Assembly (NCBI GenBank): GCA_002104935.1
Contig: MCGT01000014.1
Coordinates: forward strand, 372,001-436,000
Source of the DNA: Hesseltinella vesiculosa
Taxonomy: Eukaryota; Mucoromycota; Mucoromycetes; Mucorales; Cunninghamellaceae
Direction: 5' to 3'
Length of the DNA stretch: 64,000 nt
Notes under the pieces: model-generated
Database searches by the model: none
The model's input: only the letters and a program-made list of their open reading frames with translations
What the model was told of the DNA's origin: nothing
Part shown: positions 22,878 through 34,435 of the stretch, in pieces
How positions within the stretch are numbered: the stretch's first letter is position 1
Layout: each line of letters begins with the position of its first letter
Program-made: the position numbers and the translations under genes

Positions 22878-25800
22878 ATGTCGTTACCCAAAGGTGAATG
22901 GGATGCTGGTCCTTCGACAACGCCGTCCCATCCATCGTATGGCACATTAAATGCCGCTCGCCAGCCTTCGTCCTCCACCCTTTTATCAGAAGATCGCCCT
23001 TCTTCCCTTCATAGACGGCAAACCATCGACATTGACGATATTGACCAAGATGATGCACCTGCCTCTGTCAAGCAAGCCACAGCTGAAGACGAAGCCGACG
23101 ACGAAGACGACGAAGACACCTCTTCCAAGCAATCCTTACGCCGCAGAGTCTCCATGCGGCGCCATTCCTCTCATGTCGATGACGATCGTCGGTCCTTTGA
23201 TATGACCTTGAAAGATAGGCAGGAGGTAATCACTAAAAAAAAAAAAAAAGAAAACGTCCTGGCTGAGCCTTTTGACTTTACCCGCCTTAGGCCATGAACA
23301 AACGGCATCCGTTTGGCCTGCCTATCTGGAAACCAGCCCTTTACAAAAAATCTCGGTCAGTGGTGCGTCGGGCAAACAATGCATTGCATTCTTCTCCCTC
23401 CTCTTCTCCTGAACTGTTTCTGGATCCAGGCAACATCTTGTGGCTCTTTTTGTTTGGCTGGTGGCTCGCCGTTGTGGTGTTTGTCATATCGTTGGTCATG
23501 ATGTGCATACCTCCCAATGGCCGCATTTATGGCCTTGTGTTGCGTGAACTGTCGCTGTACTTGCTTTGGCCGTTTGGTCGCTATGTTGAACGACATGTGG
23601 AAATCACTCCCTCCATGATGGATACCAACCCCGAGGCCTCGTCTTCCATGAATTCTGTCGATGATACCCTCCACGATGAAGAAGCCATGGGCCTGCTGAA
23701 TGGTGACCGCAAGCCCAGACGCCATCGCTTGGCAACCACTGACAAAGCACATGATCTTTTACACTCGCTCGTTCAGGTGATTCGACTTGGCCCTGCCGGA
23801 TGGATTTATTATCTCTTTTTCTTCTTTATCATTGGTAAAAAAAAAAAAAAAAAAAAAATAGGCAATTGGACCTAGGCAACTTCGGAACGAGAAATGAAAC
23901 TCAAATCTGTCCTTTTTTTTTTTCAGCGCCATTGCTGATGGTGGTCTCAACGATCTGCTGGTTTTGTGTCATTACCATTCCCATGGCCAAACTTAATTAT
24001 TTGCTTGTACGTCATTTGCGCCGCCACCCATTGTCACTACGGTTTAAATCGAGTCCTTCTGGCCAACTGGCCGCCACCGGCAAACCCACCGTCATCCTGT
24101 TGTGCACATACCAAGCTGTAGGCTGGCAATATTACAAGTACACGTACGACGGCATCAACATCATCTTTATCAACTTGCTGCCGCTGGTGTTCTTTGTGAT
24201 TTTTGATGACTTTGTGCTCAAAAACCATCTGCCCGACTTGTGGATCTGTAGCCCCAAGCTCCTCTTTATCCTCTCTCTCGTGTCCGTCATTCCTCTGTCC
24301 TACTTTATCGGTATGGGTGTCAGCTCGATTTCAGCCCAGTCGTCCATGGGTCTGGCAGCGGCCATCAATGCCACGTTTGGCTCGATTATCGAAATCATCC
24401 TGTACTCGGTGGCGCTGATGAATGGCAAGAGCCGATTGGTCGAGGGCTCCTTGATTGGCAGCTTCTTGGCAGGCGTGTTGCTTATGCCTGGCATGAGTAT
24501 GATCAGTGGCAGTGTCAAACGCAAGGAACAACGATTCAACGCTAAAAGCGCTGGTAAGACCTCGACCTCCCCCTTCTTTTTCATGTCTCCCTCGTGCCTT
24601 TTTTTTTCCTCATTTAGGTGTCACGGCCACCATGCTGATCATGGCTATCATTGGCTCTTTGACCCCAACTTTATTCTATCAAATGTTTGGCTCAGTAAGT
24701 CAACCACCCTTTTCATCGCCTGTGTCTGACTGGCCTTTCTAGTTTGAACTCAAATGTGTCGGCTGTCCTGAAGGCGTCACCAATGGGTCCATTGCCTGTA
24801 ACCGATGCTACTATGACCAAATGAACCCCACCATTGACCCTGTCTATCAAAACAGCGTCAAGCCCCTGATGTATATCTGTGCTGCATTGTTGCCTTCGGT
24901 AAAAACCAAAACGTTGGACCCCCCCCCCATGGAGGCTGAACTCACCTTTTTATCCTACTTTAGGCCTACATTGTTGGCTTGGTATTTAGTTTGCATACCC
25001 ATGTGGATATGGTCTGGAATAAGCCCGTGACGCATCATTCCCAAGAATCCTATTACCACAAATTGCTCCCTGGCCATATCATCTCCCAGCTGGTTCACCA
25101 CAACCAACCTCACGCCCAGCCTTCACCCCAATCCTCCTCTCATACCGCCCAGCCTGTTGCCCAAGACCATGCTCCTCCCACGCATGGTAACTCATCCGAC
25201 TAGCGTCCATGGTCTGGATCCTCACTTTTTTTTTTTCTTTCCTTGACATAGTGATCAACACCACGATGCCCGAGGCAACAGTCATGGTGGGTGATGGCAC
25301 TCCGACACTGCAGATGCAAGCCCCCGTTGCCTTTGTCCATGCCAAGGAGCCCGAGGAAGAGGAAGAAGAAGAAGAGATGGCTGGCCATGATTCCCCCAAC
25401 TGGAGCAAGGCCAAGAGCTTCACCATCTTGTTTGGCTGTACTTTACTTTATGCGATTGTGGCCGAGATTTTGGTGGATACCGTTGATATGGTGATGGACA
25501 GCCTGGCTGTAGATGAAAAATTCTTGGGTCTTACCTTGTTTGCGCTGGTAAGAGAAAGAGAGGAATTGGAAAAAAAAGAAGAAAAAAAAACTCCTCCAGT
25601 TGAAACTCGCTTTTAACCTTTTTTTTTTTTTTGATCCCACAGGTACCCAATATCACAGAGTTCATGAATGCCATCTCATTTGCCTTATATGGGAATATTG
25701 TCCTGAGGTAATTTGGGAATTTCTTGATCTAACGATTCAGTGCGAGGAGCTCTATTTCCAGGCCTCGTTTTAAATTTTTTTTTGATGTTTTTGTTTAGTA

Positions 25801-26200
25801 TGGAAATCGGGTCAGCGTATGCGTTGCAAGTCTGCCTATTGCAGATCCCTATGATGGTTGCGTTTTCTTATTGGTTTAACTATGGGAAAGAAGAACTTGC
25901 AGAGTACACGTTTAGGTAGGACAGACCAAAATTCAAAGAAAGAAAAAAGAGAGTTAAGCCAGCACTCAACAATTTTTTGATTTGATTTTTTTTTTTAGCT
26001 TGGTGTTTCCTCGGTGGGATGTGATCTCGGTCGTCTTCTCTGTATTTTTATTGACTTACACTTATCAAGAAGGCAAATCCAATTATTTCAAAGGCTCGAT
26101 CTTGTTTTTGAGCTACATTGTTCTGCTTCTGGCTTTTTATTTTATCCCTCCCTTCTCTGAAACCAGTGTCCTGATCGGCGTTGGGCCTCTCAGCTCTTAG
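22878..26200 (+). CDS. Vnx1-like vacuolar cation/H+ antiporter (CaCA family)
   Basis: Ten exons (22878-23225, 23291-23834, 23927-24553, 24618-24694, 24743-24898, 24964-25186, 25252-25547, 25643-25707, 25799-25915, 25999-26200) close to 884 residues, near yeast Vnx1 (908). An acidic, Ser-rich cytosolic N-terminus of about 150 residues precedes several membrane spans. The two alpha-repeat regions of the Ca2+/cation antiporter family are visible: SMGLAAAINATFGSIIEI in the first half and GLTLFALVPNITEFMNAIS in the second. Between them lie a cysteine-rich loop (CVGCPEG...CNRCYYDQ) and a hydrophilic His/Pro/Gln loop plus a run of glutamates, both as in fungal Vnx1. Vnx1 exchanges Na+/K+ for H+ at the vacuole; ion choice cannot be read here. 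Confidence 0.9.
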
Positions 26201-26540
26201 ACTCCTCCTTTTTTTTCTCTTGGTTTTTTTTTTTTTTTTTTTTTTCCTCTTTCCTTCCTCTCTGCCTCATCCTCCCTTCCCTTGGGACCCCAATGAAAAA
26301 ATGAATAAGAATAAAAATATAACGTGGATAATGACGAAGAATATAAGGTTTTATTTTTTGGCAAAAAGCAAAACACAAACACAAAAAATGACATCGATGC
26401 TCTCTCTTTAGAATTATGCGGGGGTTGAAATGACGAACAGGGCCTAAGCATTTTTTGAAGAGCCGGTTTTTCTTTTTCCTTTTCTTTTTTTTTTTCTTTT
26501 TCCAGTTAGACATCTCATCTTTTGATACCACCTCCCTCCA
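26201..26540. other. Intergenic spacer with poly-T tract
   Basis: 3' flank of the antiporter gene and promoter of the ceramide synthase gene. A poly-T of about 20 bp lies at 26225-26245, and T-rich stretches directly precede the ceramide synthase start. No separate gene is supported. Confidence 0.6.
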
Positions 26541-27914
26541 ATGGCTGATACTCTTAAAAAGAAACAGTATGCACGACCCCCAAAGACAGTGCTGGAACAC
26601 ATACTAGACCATGAGATCGGTAAGCAGGACAACGAACGGGTGAGGTGTCATGTTGAAAAAAAAAGGGCGGTCATCCAAGGAAAAAAAATAACTTGGCGAG
26701 ATGAATCATAACATATTTATTTTCTTCTTTAGAAATCACGGGTACATTACTAAGTGGCGTGTTCGTGGCTTATTTGGTTGGCTTGCCTTGGGCCGAAAAG
26801 TGCTTGTTTCTGTCTTATCGCCTGGGTCCCAATGCTTACACCAAAGGATACAATGACATTTATTTCATCGCATTTTGGGTGGTGGCATTCACATTTTTGC
26901 GGGCTGCGATCATGAACTATGTTTACCATCCGCTGGCTAGATTGGTAGGTGTCGAAGCTTCAAAACGACAACGCTTGGCTGAGCAAGGATTCGCCTTTAC
27001 TTACTGCACCATCTTTTGGACCTGGGGCATGGTAAGTGGACGCTGAGACACGCGTTTTTTTTAAGGAGGGCTTGATACAGAGAACAGAGAACCTGAAGCA
27101 CGGAGGGACTCACCTCTTTTCTTCTTGCTCATACCAGTACATTATGTACAACAGCCCCTACTGGTTCAACACGTCTTACTACTGGATTGATTACCCCCAT
27201 ATCTTCTTATCCACCAACGTCAAGAGCTACTATCTCATGCAGACTGCCTTTTGGTTCCAGCAAGTGTACACGATCCACGCCGAGAAACGACGCAAGGACC
27301 ATGTCGCCATGGTGAGCCATCATTTCATCACCATCACACTTCTGGTCTCCAGCTACTGCTCCAACTTCACCCGTATCGGCAATGCTGTTCTTTGCTGCAC
27401 AGATTTGGCGGATATTTTGCTTTCGGTATGTAGGACCAAAAATAGCGTACGGTGAAAGGATGGGGACTTGGGGGAAAGGAAAAACTCTCGGCCACAAATA
27501 GGAAATCGGCAAGACGTGTGTTTATGCAAATGGCTCAATTTTCTTTTCTTTCAGCTGGCCAAGTGTTTAAAATACCTGAATTTCCCTACCCTTTGCGATA
27601 TTGCCTTTGCCTCCTTTGCCCTGGCTTGGCCTATCACCCGCCATATCTTCTTCAGTATCATTATTTGGGCCACCATCACCGAGCCGCACAAGTATCTCGA
27701 CATGTTGTGGGAACCCGAAAAAGGAAAATACTTCACGCCCTTCACCCAGTCGCTGTACATCATCCTGTTCGTCCTGCTCAATTTGATCATGGTCTACTGG
27801 TTCACGATGATTGTCAAGGTCGTTGTCAAGGTCATTCGCGGTGACAATGCCGAGGATACCCGAAGTGACTCGGAAGACGATGAAGAACCCCAGGCTCCCA
27901 ATGGCAAAATGTAA
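26541..27914 (+). CDS. LAG1: Ceramide synthase (TLC domain, Lag1/Lac1 type)
   Basis: Four exons (26541-26619, 26733-27031, 27138-27425, 27555-27914) give 341 residues. The TLC domain covers about residues 90-310. The Lag1 motif with its two essential histidines is seen as MVSHHFITITLLVSSY, followed by NFTRIGNAVLCCTDLADILL; the acidic pair DLAD is also conserved. Several hydrophobic spans are visible, and the tail is acidic (DNAEDTRSDSEDDEE), where Lag1 and Lac1 carry casein-kinase-2 sites that activate the enzyme. The reaction joins a sphingoid base to fatty acyl-CoA in the ER. N-acyl chain preference cannot be judged. It follows the antiporter gene on the same strand, about 340 bp away. Confidence 0.92.
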
Positions 27915-29241
27915 AAAAAGAAAAAAATAATAATAATAAACATTGTGTGTCATCAGCAATGAACTGACTGACTGACTTTTTTTTTTTTTTTCCCAAATGT
28001 AGGAAGCATCAATAGAGTTGTTCTCTTTGTGCAATTATCAATCCTCTCTCTCTCTCGTCTCACCCTTGTCCATTCCCCACCCCCCCTCTTTCCTCTCCAA
28101 ATGTGTATTGACCCTCTCCTCTCTCATTGTACCTATCTTGTTGCGTTTGATTAAAAAAAAAAAGGAAAAAGACGCCTCGATTTTGCATCATGTCTATGGC
28201 ATTCTTTTTAAATAAATGATACCGTCCTTCCATGCCGAGATCCCTGGTGCCGATGTAGCAAAAAATAATAATAATAAGGGGGTGTTTGTTTTTATTTTAT
28301 TTTTAGCCGATGGTTCGCAGCAGGAATGAAATGAAAAAAAGCATGTGACCCCAGGTCTTTGCGCCTTTGGATCATCCCTGGAGGAGGATTGTGAGTTTCG
28401 GAAGGCGCGGTTTCAACCGTCAAGAACCGTTGCACCTTCAGAATACCTGCAAAAGTGGCAAGTGGCCCCCCGCTTTAAAAAAAAAGGGTCAGGTGTTTGG
28501 CCAGTGCTTTGGGTCCACTGCGTGGAAACGGGTCGGTGACTTTTTTCCATTTTCATCCATCGACCTCATCTTGAAGTATTGGTCTACCTCCTCGGTCAGG
28601 TTTGTCAGGACGTGCATTCTGCTACAAGCGATCGATGATCAAGATCGGGCAGTGATTGTCCAGCTGGGTTTTGTCTATGCCTTGCAAAGGATAGAGCCAT
28701 GGCCTCCGTTGTCCCAAGTTTTTTTCGTGGCCCTCCCACGAGGCCACGATGTGATTAGGCTTTGTCGAGTCGACATCGCTTTTTTCTCACCGGCGAGCCT
28801 CTTGGACCGGCCTGTGTCCTTTTTGTTTTGCAAACCAGAACCACCCATGTTGATAAACCAATGTGTCAAATGCTTTTTCTTGGAAACCGTAGGATGATGC
28901 CATTGACCCTCCGTGGATTTGATTCGCCAGCGACCAAAAAAAAAAAAAAAAAAAGAGCTGGAAAAAGTCTGAAACTTTGTTCAAAAAGGGTAAAAAGTGT
29001 CCATGCCTGGCGAAGCACGCAAAGGTTGGACGAAAATGGCGACACTTCCCAACTGCCATTGAAAAAAAAAAAATTGTCTGGCAGAGGTTGTGGATTGCAC
29101 CATTGCGGTCGGTGCCGCCCAGGCCAATCAAAATGACGCTACCCCAAATCAAAACTTAAAAGCCCTCACAAGTATAAAAACCAGACGTTCTTTCTTTTTC
29201 TCCAAGAACAATAAAAACCCCTTTCCTTTTTGTCTTTAACT
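27915..29241. other. Long gene-free spacer (1.3 kb)
   Basis: No gene is supported. A TGAC repeat (about 27962-27977) and poly-T at 27977-27991 follow the ceramide synthase stop. A 531-bp open frame at 28367-28897 has no domain, biased composition and poor start context, and I regard it as chance. A poly-A of about 18 bp lies near 28937-28954. The 29170-29240 part (TATAAAA at 29174) looks like the proximal promoter of the dioxygenase. Confidence 0.5.
29174..29180 (+). promoter_or_regulatory. TATA-box-like element of the dioxygenase gene
   Basis: TATAAAA lies 68 bp before the ATG at 29242, followed by a pyrimidine-rich stretch where transcription may start. It is one of few clear TATA matches at a sensible distance in this window. 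Confidence 0.5.
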
Positions 29242-30510
29242 ATGGCTGCATCTACACTACCTGCTACTCAACTCCCACAAGCAAATGGTTCTTGGCGAGG
29301 CTTCTCTACCACCAAACCCAATGTGATCCAGGCTGATTTCCCTGATCGCCTCCAGGGCCCTGCCGTTTGGGATGGCAAAGACTTGGAAAATCGACCTGAA
29401 GAATGGATCTACCATGTGACTGCCGAAGATATTCAAGACATTGATCGTGCTTTGCAGCACTTCAATGCGCTTCAAGTGCCTTTGGTAAGCCTCGTGTTGG
29501 ATGTGTGATGTGTCAAAAGGAAAAATTTCAAACATCGACTGACGTCTTACCCGCTACAACTAGGTCGAGATCACACAAGAAAACTTCCCTTTGACATCGT
29601 TTGCCAAGGTCATTGAAGAGCAAAAAGAAACGCTGTTCAAGGGCCGAGGCTTTGGTTTGATCCGCGGCTTCCCTGCGCAGCAGTATGAACGCCAAGATCA
29701 AGCAGCCATCTTCATGGGCATCGGTGCCTACATTGGCTCGCGCAAGCCTCAGAATCTCAAGGGTCATGTTCTGGGCCATGTCAAGGACATCTCTATTGGC
29801 TCCGCAACAAAGTCGGTCTACAATGCCGATGACCCCACCACGCGCATCTATGCTACCCGCAAAGCCCAGCCCTTCCATGTCGATGGCACCGACGTCGTTG
29901 GCCTCTTCTGTCTTACCAAGGGCTATGAAGGCGGCCTCAGCTCCCTTGTCTCGTCCCATACCATCTATAACAAACTGCAAGAACAACGTCCTGATATTAT
30001 CCAATTGCTCAAAAGCCAATGGCTCTGGGACAGGTAAAAAAAAAAAAAAAAAAAAAACTGGTTGGCCCATGGCTGACCCTCTTCTCCCTTTTTAGAAAAG
30101 GCGAACATGGCCCTGACGAAGCTCCTTACATGGCGGCTGCTCCCATGGTGTATCACAACAACCACCTTTTCACCTTTTGGGGCCCCCACTTTTTCGAAAC
30201 CATGACTCGTTTCAAGGACGTCTCCATCGAGCCTGAAAAGTTCGAAGCCATGAAGTACATTCAAGATCTCTGTGAAAAGGAAGCCTTGAATATGGAATTG
30301 CAAGTCGGAGACATTCAACTGGTGCAAAACTACCAAATCCTGCATGCCCGCACAGCCTATACTGACCGTCCTGGACAAGCCCGTCATCTCCTGCGCCTCT
30401 GGTTGATGGCCAAAAGCTCCGAATCCAACGGCTGGGTTCATCCCTTCCAAGACGACCAATTTGATTATGAATTCACTGGCCTCACCAGCGTGCCTCTGGA
30501 AGCCGAATAG
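29242..30510 (+). CDS. TauD/TfdA-like Fe(II)/2-oxoglutarate dioxygenase
   Basis: Three exons (29242-29484, 29564-30033, 30096-30510) give 375 residues. The start at 29242 opens MAASTLPATQLPQ. The metal triad can be read as HVDGTD (His and Asp of the HxD motif, near residue 211) and the distal His in QILHARTAY near 340, followed by an Arg in RHLLRLWLMA that should hold 2-oxoglutarate. FKGRGFGLIRGFP is the usual TauD-family lead strand. Such fungal proteins include taurine, sulfonate and other small-molecule dioxygenases, as well as enzymes of unknown substrate; specificity cannot be deduced. There is no signal peptide, so it is likely cytosolic. A promoter with TATAAAA lies upstream. Confidence 0.9.
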
Positions 30511-30852
30511 GCCCTCTTTTTTTCTTCTATTTATTTACCATCACTCCATCGATACCACCTTTTTCACTCCTCGTCAGTAAAGAAATAACCTCTCCAGTAC
30601 CTCTCTCCATCTCCCCATGACCGCCAGCGTTCCCATACATAGAGCATACCGTGCTCACCTATGACTCCTTAGGCTTACTTGACATGTTACTGAACTGGTA
30701 TGTCTGCTTTCACCAGTTGTGGCACCATCGAGTGATTTTGTAGCTGGGTTTGAAAGATGGTGGCAGAAACTTGTGCCCCCTTTTTTTTCCCTTGATGCCT
30801 GTGTTTTTTTTTCTCATTTCTCTTTCTTGATGGAGTACATCAAGTTCTACCA
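30511..30852. other. Intergenic spacer
   Basis: 3' flank of the dioxygenase gene and upstream region of the F-box gene; T-rich at 30780-30830. No gene or repeat is supported. Confidence 0.6.
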
Positions 30853-32661
30853 ATGTCATTGCCATTGGAACTTGTTCCTCTCATCCTTCAGCATCTGGCT
30901 CCGCGTCACTTACTGAACACCTGTCTTGTCTCTCACGCTTGGGCTTACCATTCACTCACGAGGTTTTACGACACCGTGTACATCCACACCAGTCATCAAC
31001 TGAAAAGCTTTTTGAAGTCACTGCAGGTGCTGCCTCTTGCTTACCGTTCGGCCATCCGTGCGATCCTAATGAATGATGGCGCTTTTTACTGCCAATACGG
31101 AATGGAGATCACCTGCATCGCGATCTTTGCTTCACACTGCCCAAGCCTGGAAGCCCTGTCTTGTGTCAAGCCATGTGATACGCTCCTATCGAATGATCCT
31201 GTTGTCACAGATTGGGCACACGGTTACCCCATGTCTCTTGCCATCGACCATATCCTCAACGTTGATCTGCCTTACTTTCCTCGCATCCGTCGTATTCGCC
31301 TCTTGATGCAACCAGATTCAGTGCATCAACAGGAGCCTCTCTACCGTCAACTCACTGATCTTGCCCTTTCTGATGAGCAGTTGGACAGCGTGGTCCAGCT
31401 CTTTCCAGTGCCTCACCGGCCCATCCTCGACCTGTTCCCTGCTCTTCGAACCTTGCATCTTGACGACCTCGATGATGACTATCCCCTCGATGACAATGCC
31501 CTGTTCTGGCTCCAAGACCACTGCCGCAGCCTCCACCACCTCTCAATGAAGGGAATTACACTCAGTGGTCCACGGTTGTTAGTAAAGGGACCAGTCCATT
31601 CGTCCGTACGGTCTCTGGTCCTCAGGCTTGTTGATATTGAGTCAGACGAATGGTTCCCTTTACTCACCACCTTGTATCCAGGCTTACAGCTGCTTTCCTT
31701 GGTCGATATGCACTTTCAGTATCGAGAAGTCCCTCGCTCGATGTTGGAAGGCCTCTTGTCCTGGATCACCGCCTGCCGGTCTTTGGCGTCTTTTAGCATT
31801 GACGAACACTTTACCACCCCTGATTGGACCATGGAAGAAGTCCTCGATGGGCTGGTCGACCACATGAACTCGGGCTCATGGAACTGTCAACTCAGACACT
31901 TTGAAATGAGCACCAGCTACTCGCACGAGACTTTCCCCGCCAAGCGACTTCTCGAATGCCAGCCCTTGATGCAGCAGCTAGACACGTTGTTCCTACCGTT
32001 GGTTAGCACCGATGACCCATCCCAAGACGAGCTGCAAGTGGAGTTGGACGACTGCTCCTCCGGACTGCCAGCACTGTTTCGTCTCTGCCACCTCACTCCT
32101 GGTACCTTTGCCAATCTCACCACTCTGCATCTCACCCAAGACCGCGGCCATACCCACGTGTCTCTGATTCAGCTGCTGCTGATGTGCCCAAGCCTGACTT
32201 CGCTGTCCCTTGCCTGCGTTGATCTTCATCATGAAGCTTGTCCACGCCACTTCCCAGACTCACCCCCGGACACATTCAACCTCGCCAACCTTACAGTCAT
32301 GCATACCGATGTCTACCGATCCGATCTCTTCTTCTATCTCCTGCAGCACCAGCTTCCTCGACTTGCCTCTCTCGCCTTCATTGACACTCGCATCCACCAG
32401 CTCAGTCTAGACCCTCAAGGATCAGGCCCTTTCCTGCACCTGAACGTCGCCCTACGGAGCCTTTGGGTTATAGCTGTCAACATCAACGACCACTCTTGCT
32501 CATCTCTCTGTCTCCATGAACATCAAAGCTCTGGACGAATGGTGCGATATACTTCTCAGCCGACCCGTGAAAAGGAAAAATATAAACCACCTACCGATTT
32601 CCATGTTGCCTGCCTCTACGCTGATCATGTCCTTTTTAATCATTCTGAACACTTTTTTTAA
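30853..32661 (+). CDS. F-box / leucine-rich-repeat-like protein
   Basis: A single uninterrupted frame of 602 residues, unusual among the intron-rich neighbours. Residues 1-45 form an F-box: MSLPLELVPLILQHLAPRHLLNTCLVSHAWAYHSL with the L-P-x-E, LLNTCLVS and W spacing. The rest shows irregular leucine-rich stretches (LRTLHLDDL, LHHLSMKGITL, LQLLSLVDM, LTTLHLTQD, LTSLSLACVDL) that suggest a degenerate LRR solenoid. F-box proteins bind Skp1 and bring substrates to SCF ubiquitin ligases; zygomycete genomes carry large, fast-changing sets of such genes. The substrate is unknown. It marks the right-hand limit of the gene-dense block; the repeat island begins right after it. Confidence 0.85.
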   Translation: MSLPLELVPLILQHLAPRHLLNTCLVSHAWAYHSLTRFYDTVYIHTSHQLKSFLKSLQVLPLAYRSAIRAILMNDGAFYCQYGMEITCIAIFASHCPSLEALSCVKPCDTLLSNDPVVTDWAHGYPMSLAIDHILNVDLPYFPRIRRIRLLMQPDSVHQQEPLYRQLTDLALSDEQLDSVVQLFPVPHRPILDLFPALRTLHLDDLDDDYPLDDNALFWLQDHCRSLHHLSMKGITLSGPRLLVKGPVHSSVRSLVLRLVDIESDEWFPLLTTLYPGLQLLSLVDMHFQYREVPRSMLEGLLSWITACRSLASFSIDEHFTTPDWTMEEVLDGLVDHMNSGSWNCQLRHFEMSTSYSHETFPAKRLLECQPLMQQLDTLFLPLVSTDDPSQDELQVELDDCSSGLPALFRLCHLTPGTFANLTTLHLTQDRGHTHVSLIQLLLMCPSLTSLSLACVDLHHEACPRHFPDSPPDTFNLANLTVMHTDVYRSDLFFYLLQHQLPRLASLAFIDTRIHQLSLDPQGSGPFLHLNVALRSLWVIAVNINDHSCSSLCLHEHQSSGRMVRYTSQPTREKEKYKPPTDFHVACLYADHVLFNHSEHFF

Positions 32662-33347
32662 TGGTGAATAAAAGCTGGCCATGGGACTTTTATTGAATGC
32701 CCTCTAAAACGTCAAAGACCCACTCTCCCTCGCGCAGAAAACAGAGCATTGAGCCTGTGCTTGCAATTCAACCCCTAAGCCTTCCTAATTTTAACCAGCA
32801 GGTTGCTTCAAGGAATCTCAATGGGCTGCTGCTAGTTTATTAAAATTCTATTTTTAAAAATCAATATGACGCCATGCATTGTTGTAATCTCTAGACCTAC
32901 AATCAATATCATTTAAACTTATAGTTTGATAAAATTATAACTTGTATTTTTGCTGACACTGAGACGTTGCACACGGCTTAAACATGGTTACGCTCAGCCG
33001 ATAGTAACTTTTAGTTTTCTGTGATGGATAATTAAATATCCGAATTCCTAATGTAATTTTTTTTTTGAGTCGTGGCTTTCTTTTGCACCTTTTTTCATTT
33101 CTTGTGATTTTTATGGTAAAACAAATAAAACAGAGCTCGGGGCCATGTTAGTCGTATCAAAAAAGAGCGTTGCAAATATCCGCAGGCAGAATTGGCTGCG
33201 GTGACAATTTTAACATCGGTGTTTAAAGCCCCCAAAAAAAGATGTCAGATCTATGAACTACCCGCGCGCAGAAAAAAAAAACATGGCGATGGTATACAAA
33301 AGGTACAGAAGGTTTCGAAAAAAAAATTGAAGGCGTAAAATATACTG
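32662..33347. other. Start of repeat-rich, gene-poor island
   Basis: AT-rich sequence with a copy of repeat family B (32735-32903) and several A/T runs. Open frames are short. No gene is supported. Confidence 0.55.
32735..32903 (+). repeat. Dispersed repeat family B, copy 1
   Basis: Includes CTGCTGCTAGTTTATTAAA and ATGCATTGTTGTAATCTCTAG. It is the reverse complement of about 46860-47030 and shares its right part with 34436-34575. No coding capacity is seen; probably a non-autonomous transposon or LTR fragment. Confidence 0.65.
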
Positions 33348-34356
33348 TACTCTCCCAGAAAAAATCTGGAAAAATGATATACAAAAAAAAAACTGTTCTA
33401 GTTCACTTGGATTAAGCTTGGGAATGTTGTTTTGAGGACAGAGTGCGCTCATCTCGAAAAAAAAAAATTGGTCTCCAGGACACGCGTGAAAACCGTCAAA
33501 GTCTGAAAAAGCAATTGCAGGGACGGGAACCAAGTCATCCCGGGTTCGAAAAAAAAACCCATATTTAGACATGGCAAGAAAAGTGTAATGTTTAAGCAAA
33601 TACTTGCCTTCAAAGGGAATGAAAATAATTGTGAGCGATATATTTTTCTTTATATGGGTGATGGATTTTTTGAAAATATACTTTCCTAAAAAGTATAATT
33701 GCTACTTTTTTAGAAAGTATATTTTCAAAAAATCCATCACCCATATAAAGAAAAATATATCGCTCACAATTATTTTCATTCCCTTTGAAGGCAAGTATTT
33801 GCTTAAACATTACACTTTTCTTGCCATGTCTAAATATGGGTTTTTTTTCGAACCCGGGATGACTGTTGTGGGGCGACCCTTTAAATATAATACTGACACC
33901 GAAATTGATAAAAAATATAATTGTTAAGAAAGATAATGAAATGGAAGAGAAACAAAAGAAAACCTACCGAAAACGTAGTCGGTGTAAACTTGGAGAAATC
34001 AAAAAAAAAAGAAAAAAAAGAGTAAAGAAAAAGAATCACAAAAAAAAGGAAAAGAGAGAGACCAAAAAAAGAGAAGGGAGTTTAAAAAAAGGAGGCAAGA
34101 ACAAACAAAAGCCAGAATTGGTGGGAGAGGGGAGCAGCACCGAAAGCCCACCCCAGAATAATGACTTGGTTCCCGTCCCCGCAATTGCTTTTTCAGACTT
34201 TGACGGTTTTCACGCGTGTCTTGGAGACCAATTTTTTTTTTTTCGAGATGAGCGCACTCTGTCCTCAAAACAACATTCCCAAGCTTAATCCAAGTGAACT
34301 AGAACAGTTTTTTTTTTGTATATCATTTTTCCATTCAGATTTTTTCTGGGAGAGTA
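33348..34356. repeat. Long palindrome (arms ~340 bp) with nested insertion
   Basis: The left arm (33348-33685) and right arm (33713-34356, excluding an insertion) are almost perfect reverse complements. The 27-bp centre can itself pair (CTAAAAAGTA / TACTTTTTTAG), so the whole would form one hairpin. The right arm is split at ATGAC by 297 bp (33864-34160). Arms this alike in a eukaryotic genome suggest recent origin or repair between arms. The open frames inside (for example 33604-33927) are products of the palindrome. Confidence 0.85.
33864..34160 (+). mobile_element. Solo-LTR-like insertion with 5-bp target duplication
   Basis: 297 bp start TGTTGTGGGG and end CCCCAGAATA, imperfect inverted ends. 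The stretch is flanked by ATGAC on both sides (33859-33863 and 34161-34165). The intact left arm of the palindrome has a single GTCAT (33534-33538) at the matching place, which proves an insertion into a pre-existing site. Size, TG start, short inverted ends and a 5-bp duplication fit a solo LTR; a TG...CA end would be more usual than TG...TA. It is A-rich inside with no gene. Confidence 0.7.
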
Positions 34357-34435
34357 TAAACCTCTTCTTCAACACCATTTTCCGGCTACTATGTCATTTG
34401 CCTTTTTTTTTTCATTCATTGCCATTGCTGCATCC

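Noticed and set aside
28367..28897. A 176-codon open frame between ceramide synthase and the dioxygenase
   Set aside because: No domain, no splice continuity, biased composition and an opposite-strand frame of similar size; most likely chance.
33534..33560. GGGTTCGA in the palindrome as a tRNA B box
   Set aside because: No matching A box at the right distance and no cloverleaf; I saw no tRNA gene in the window that meets the basic rules.
33604..33927. Frames inside the long palindrome
   Set aside because: They are mirrored by equal frames on the other strand and very rich in Lys/Phe/Ile; a side effect of the palindrome and AT content.
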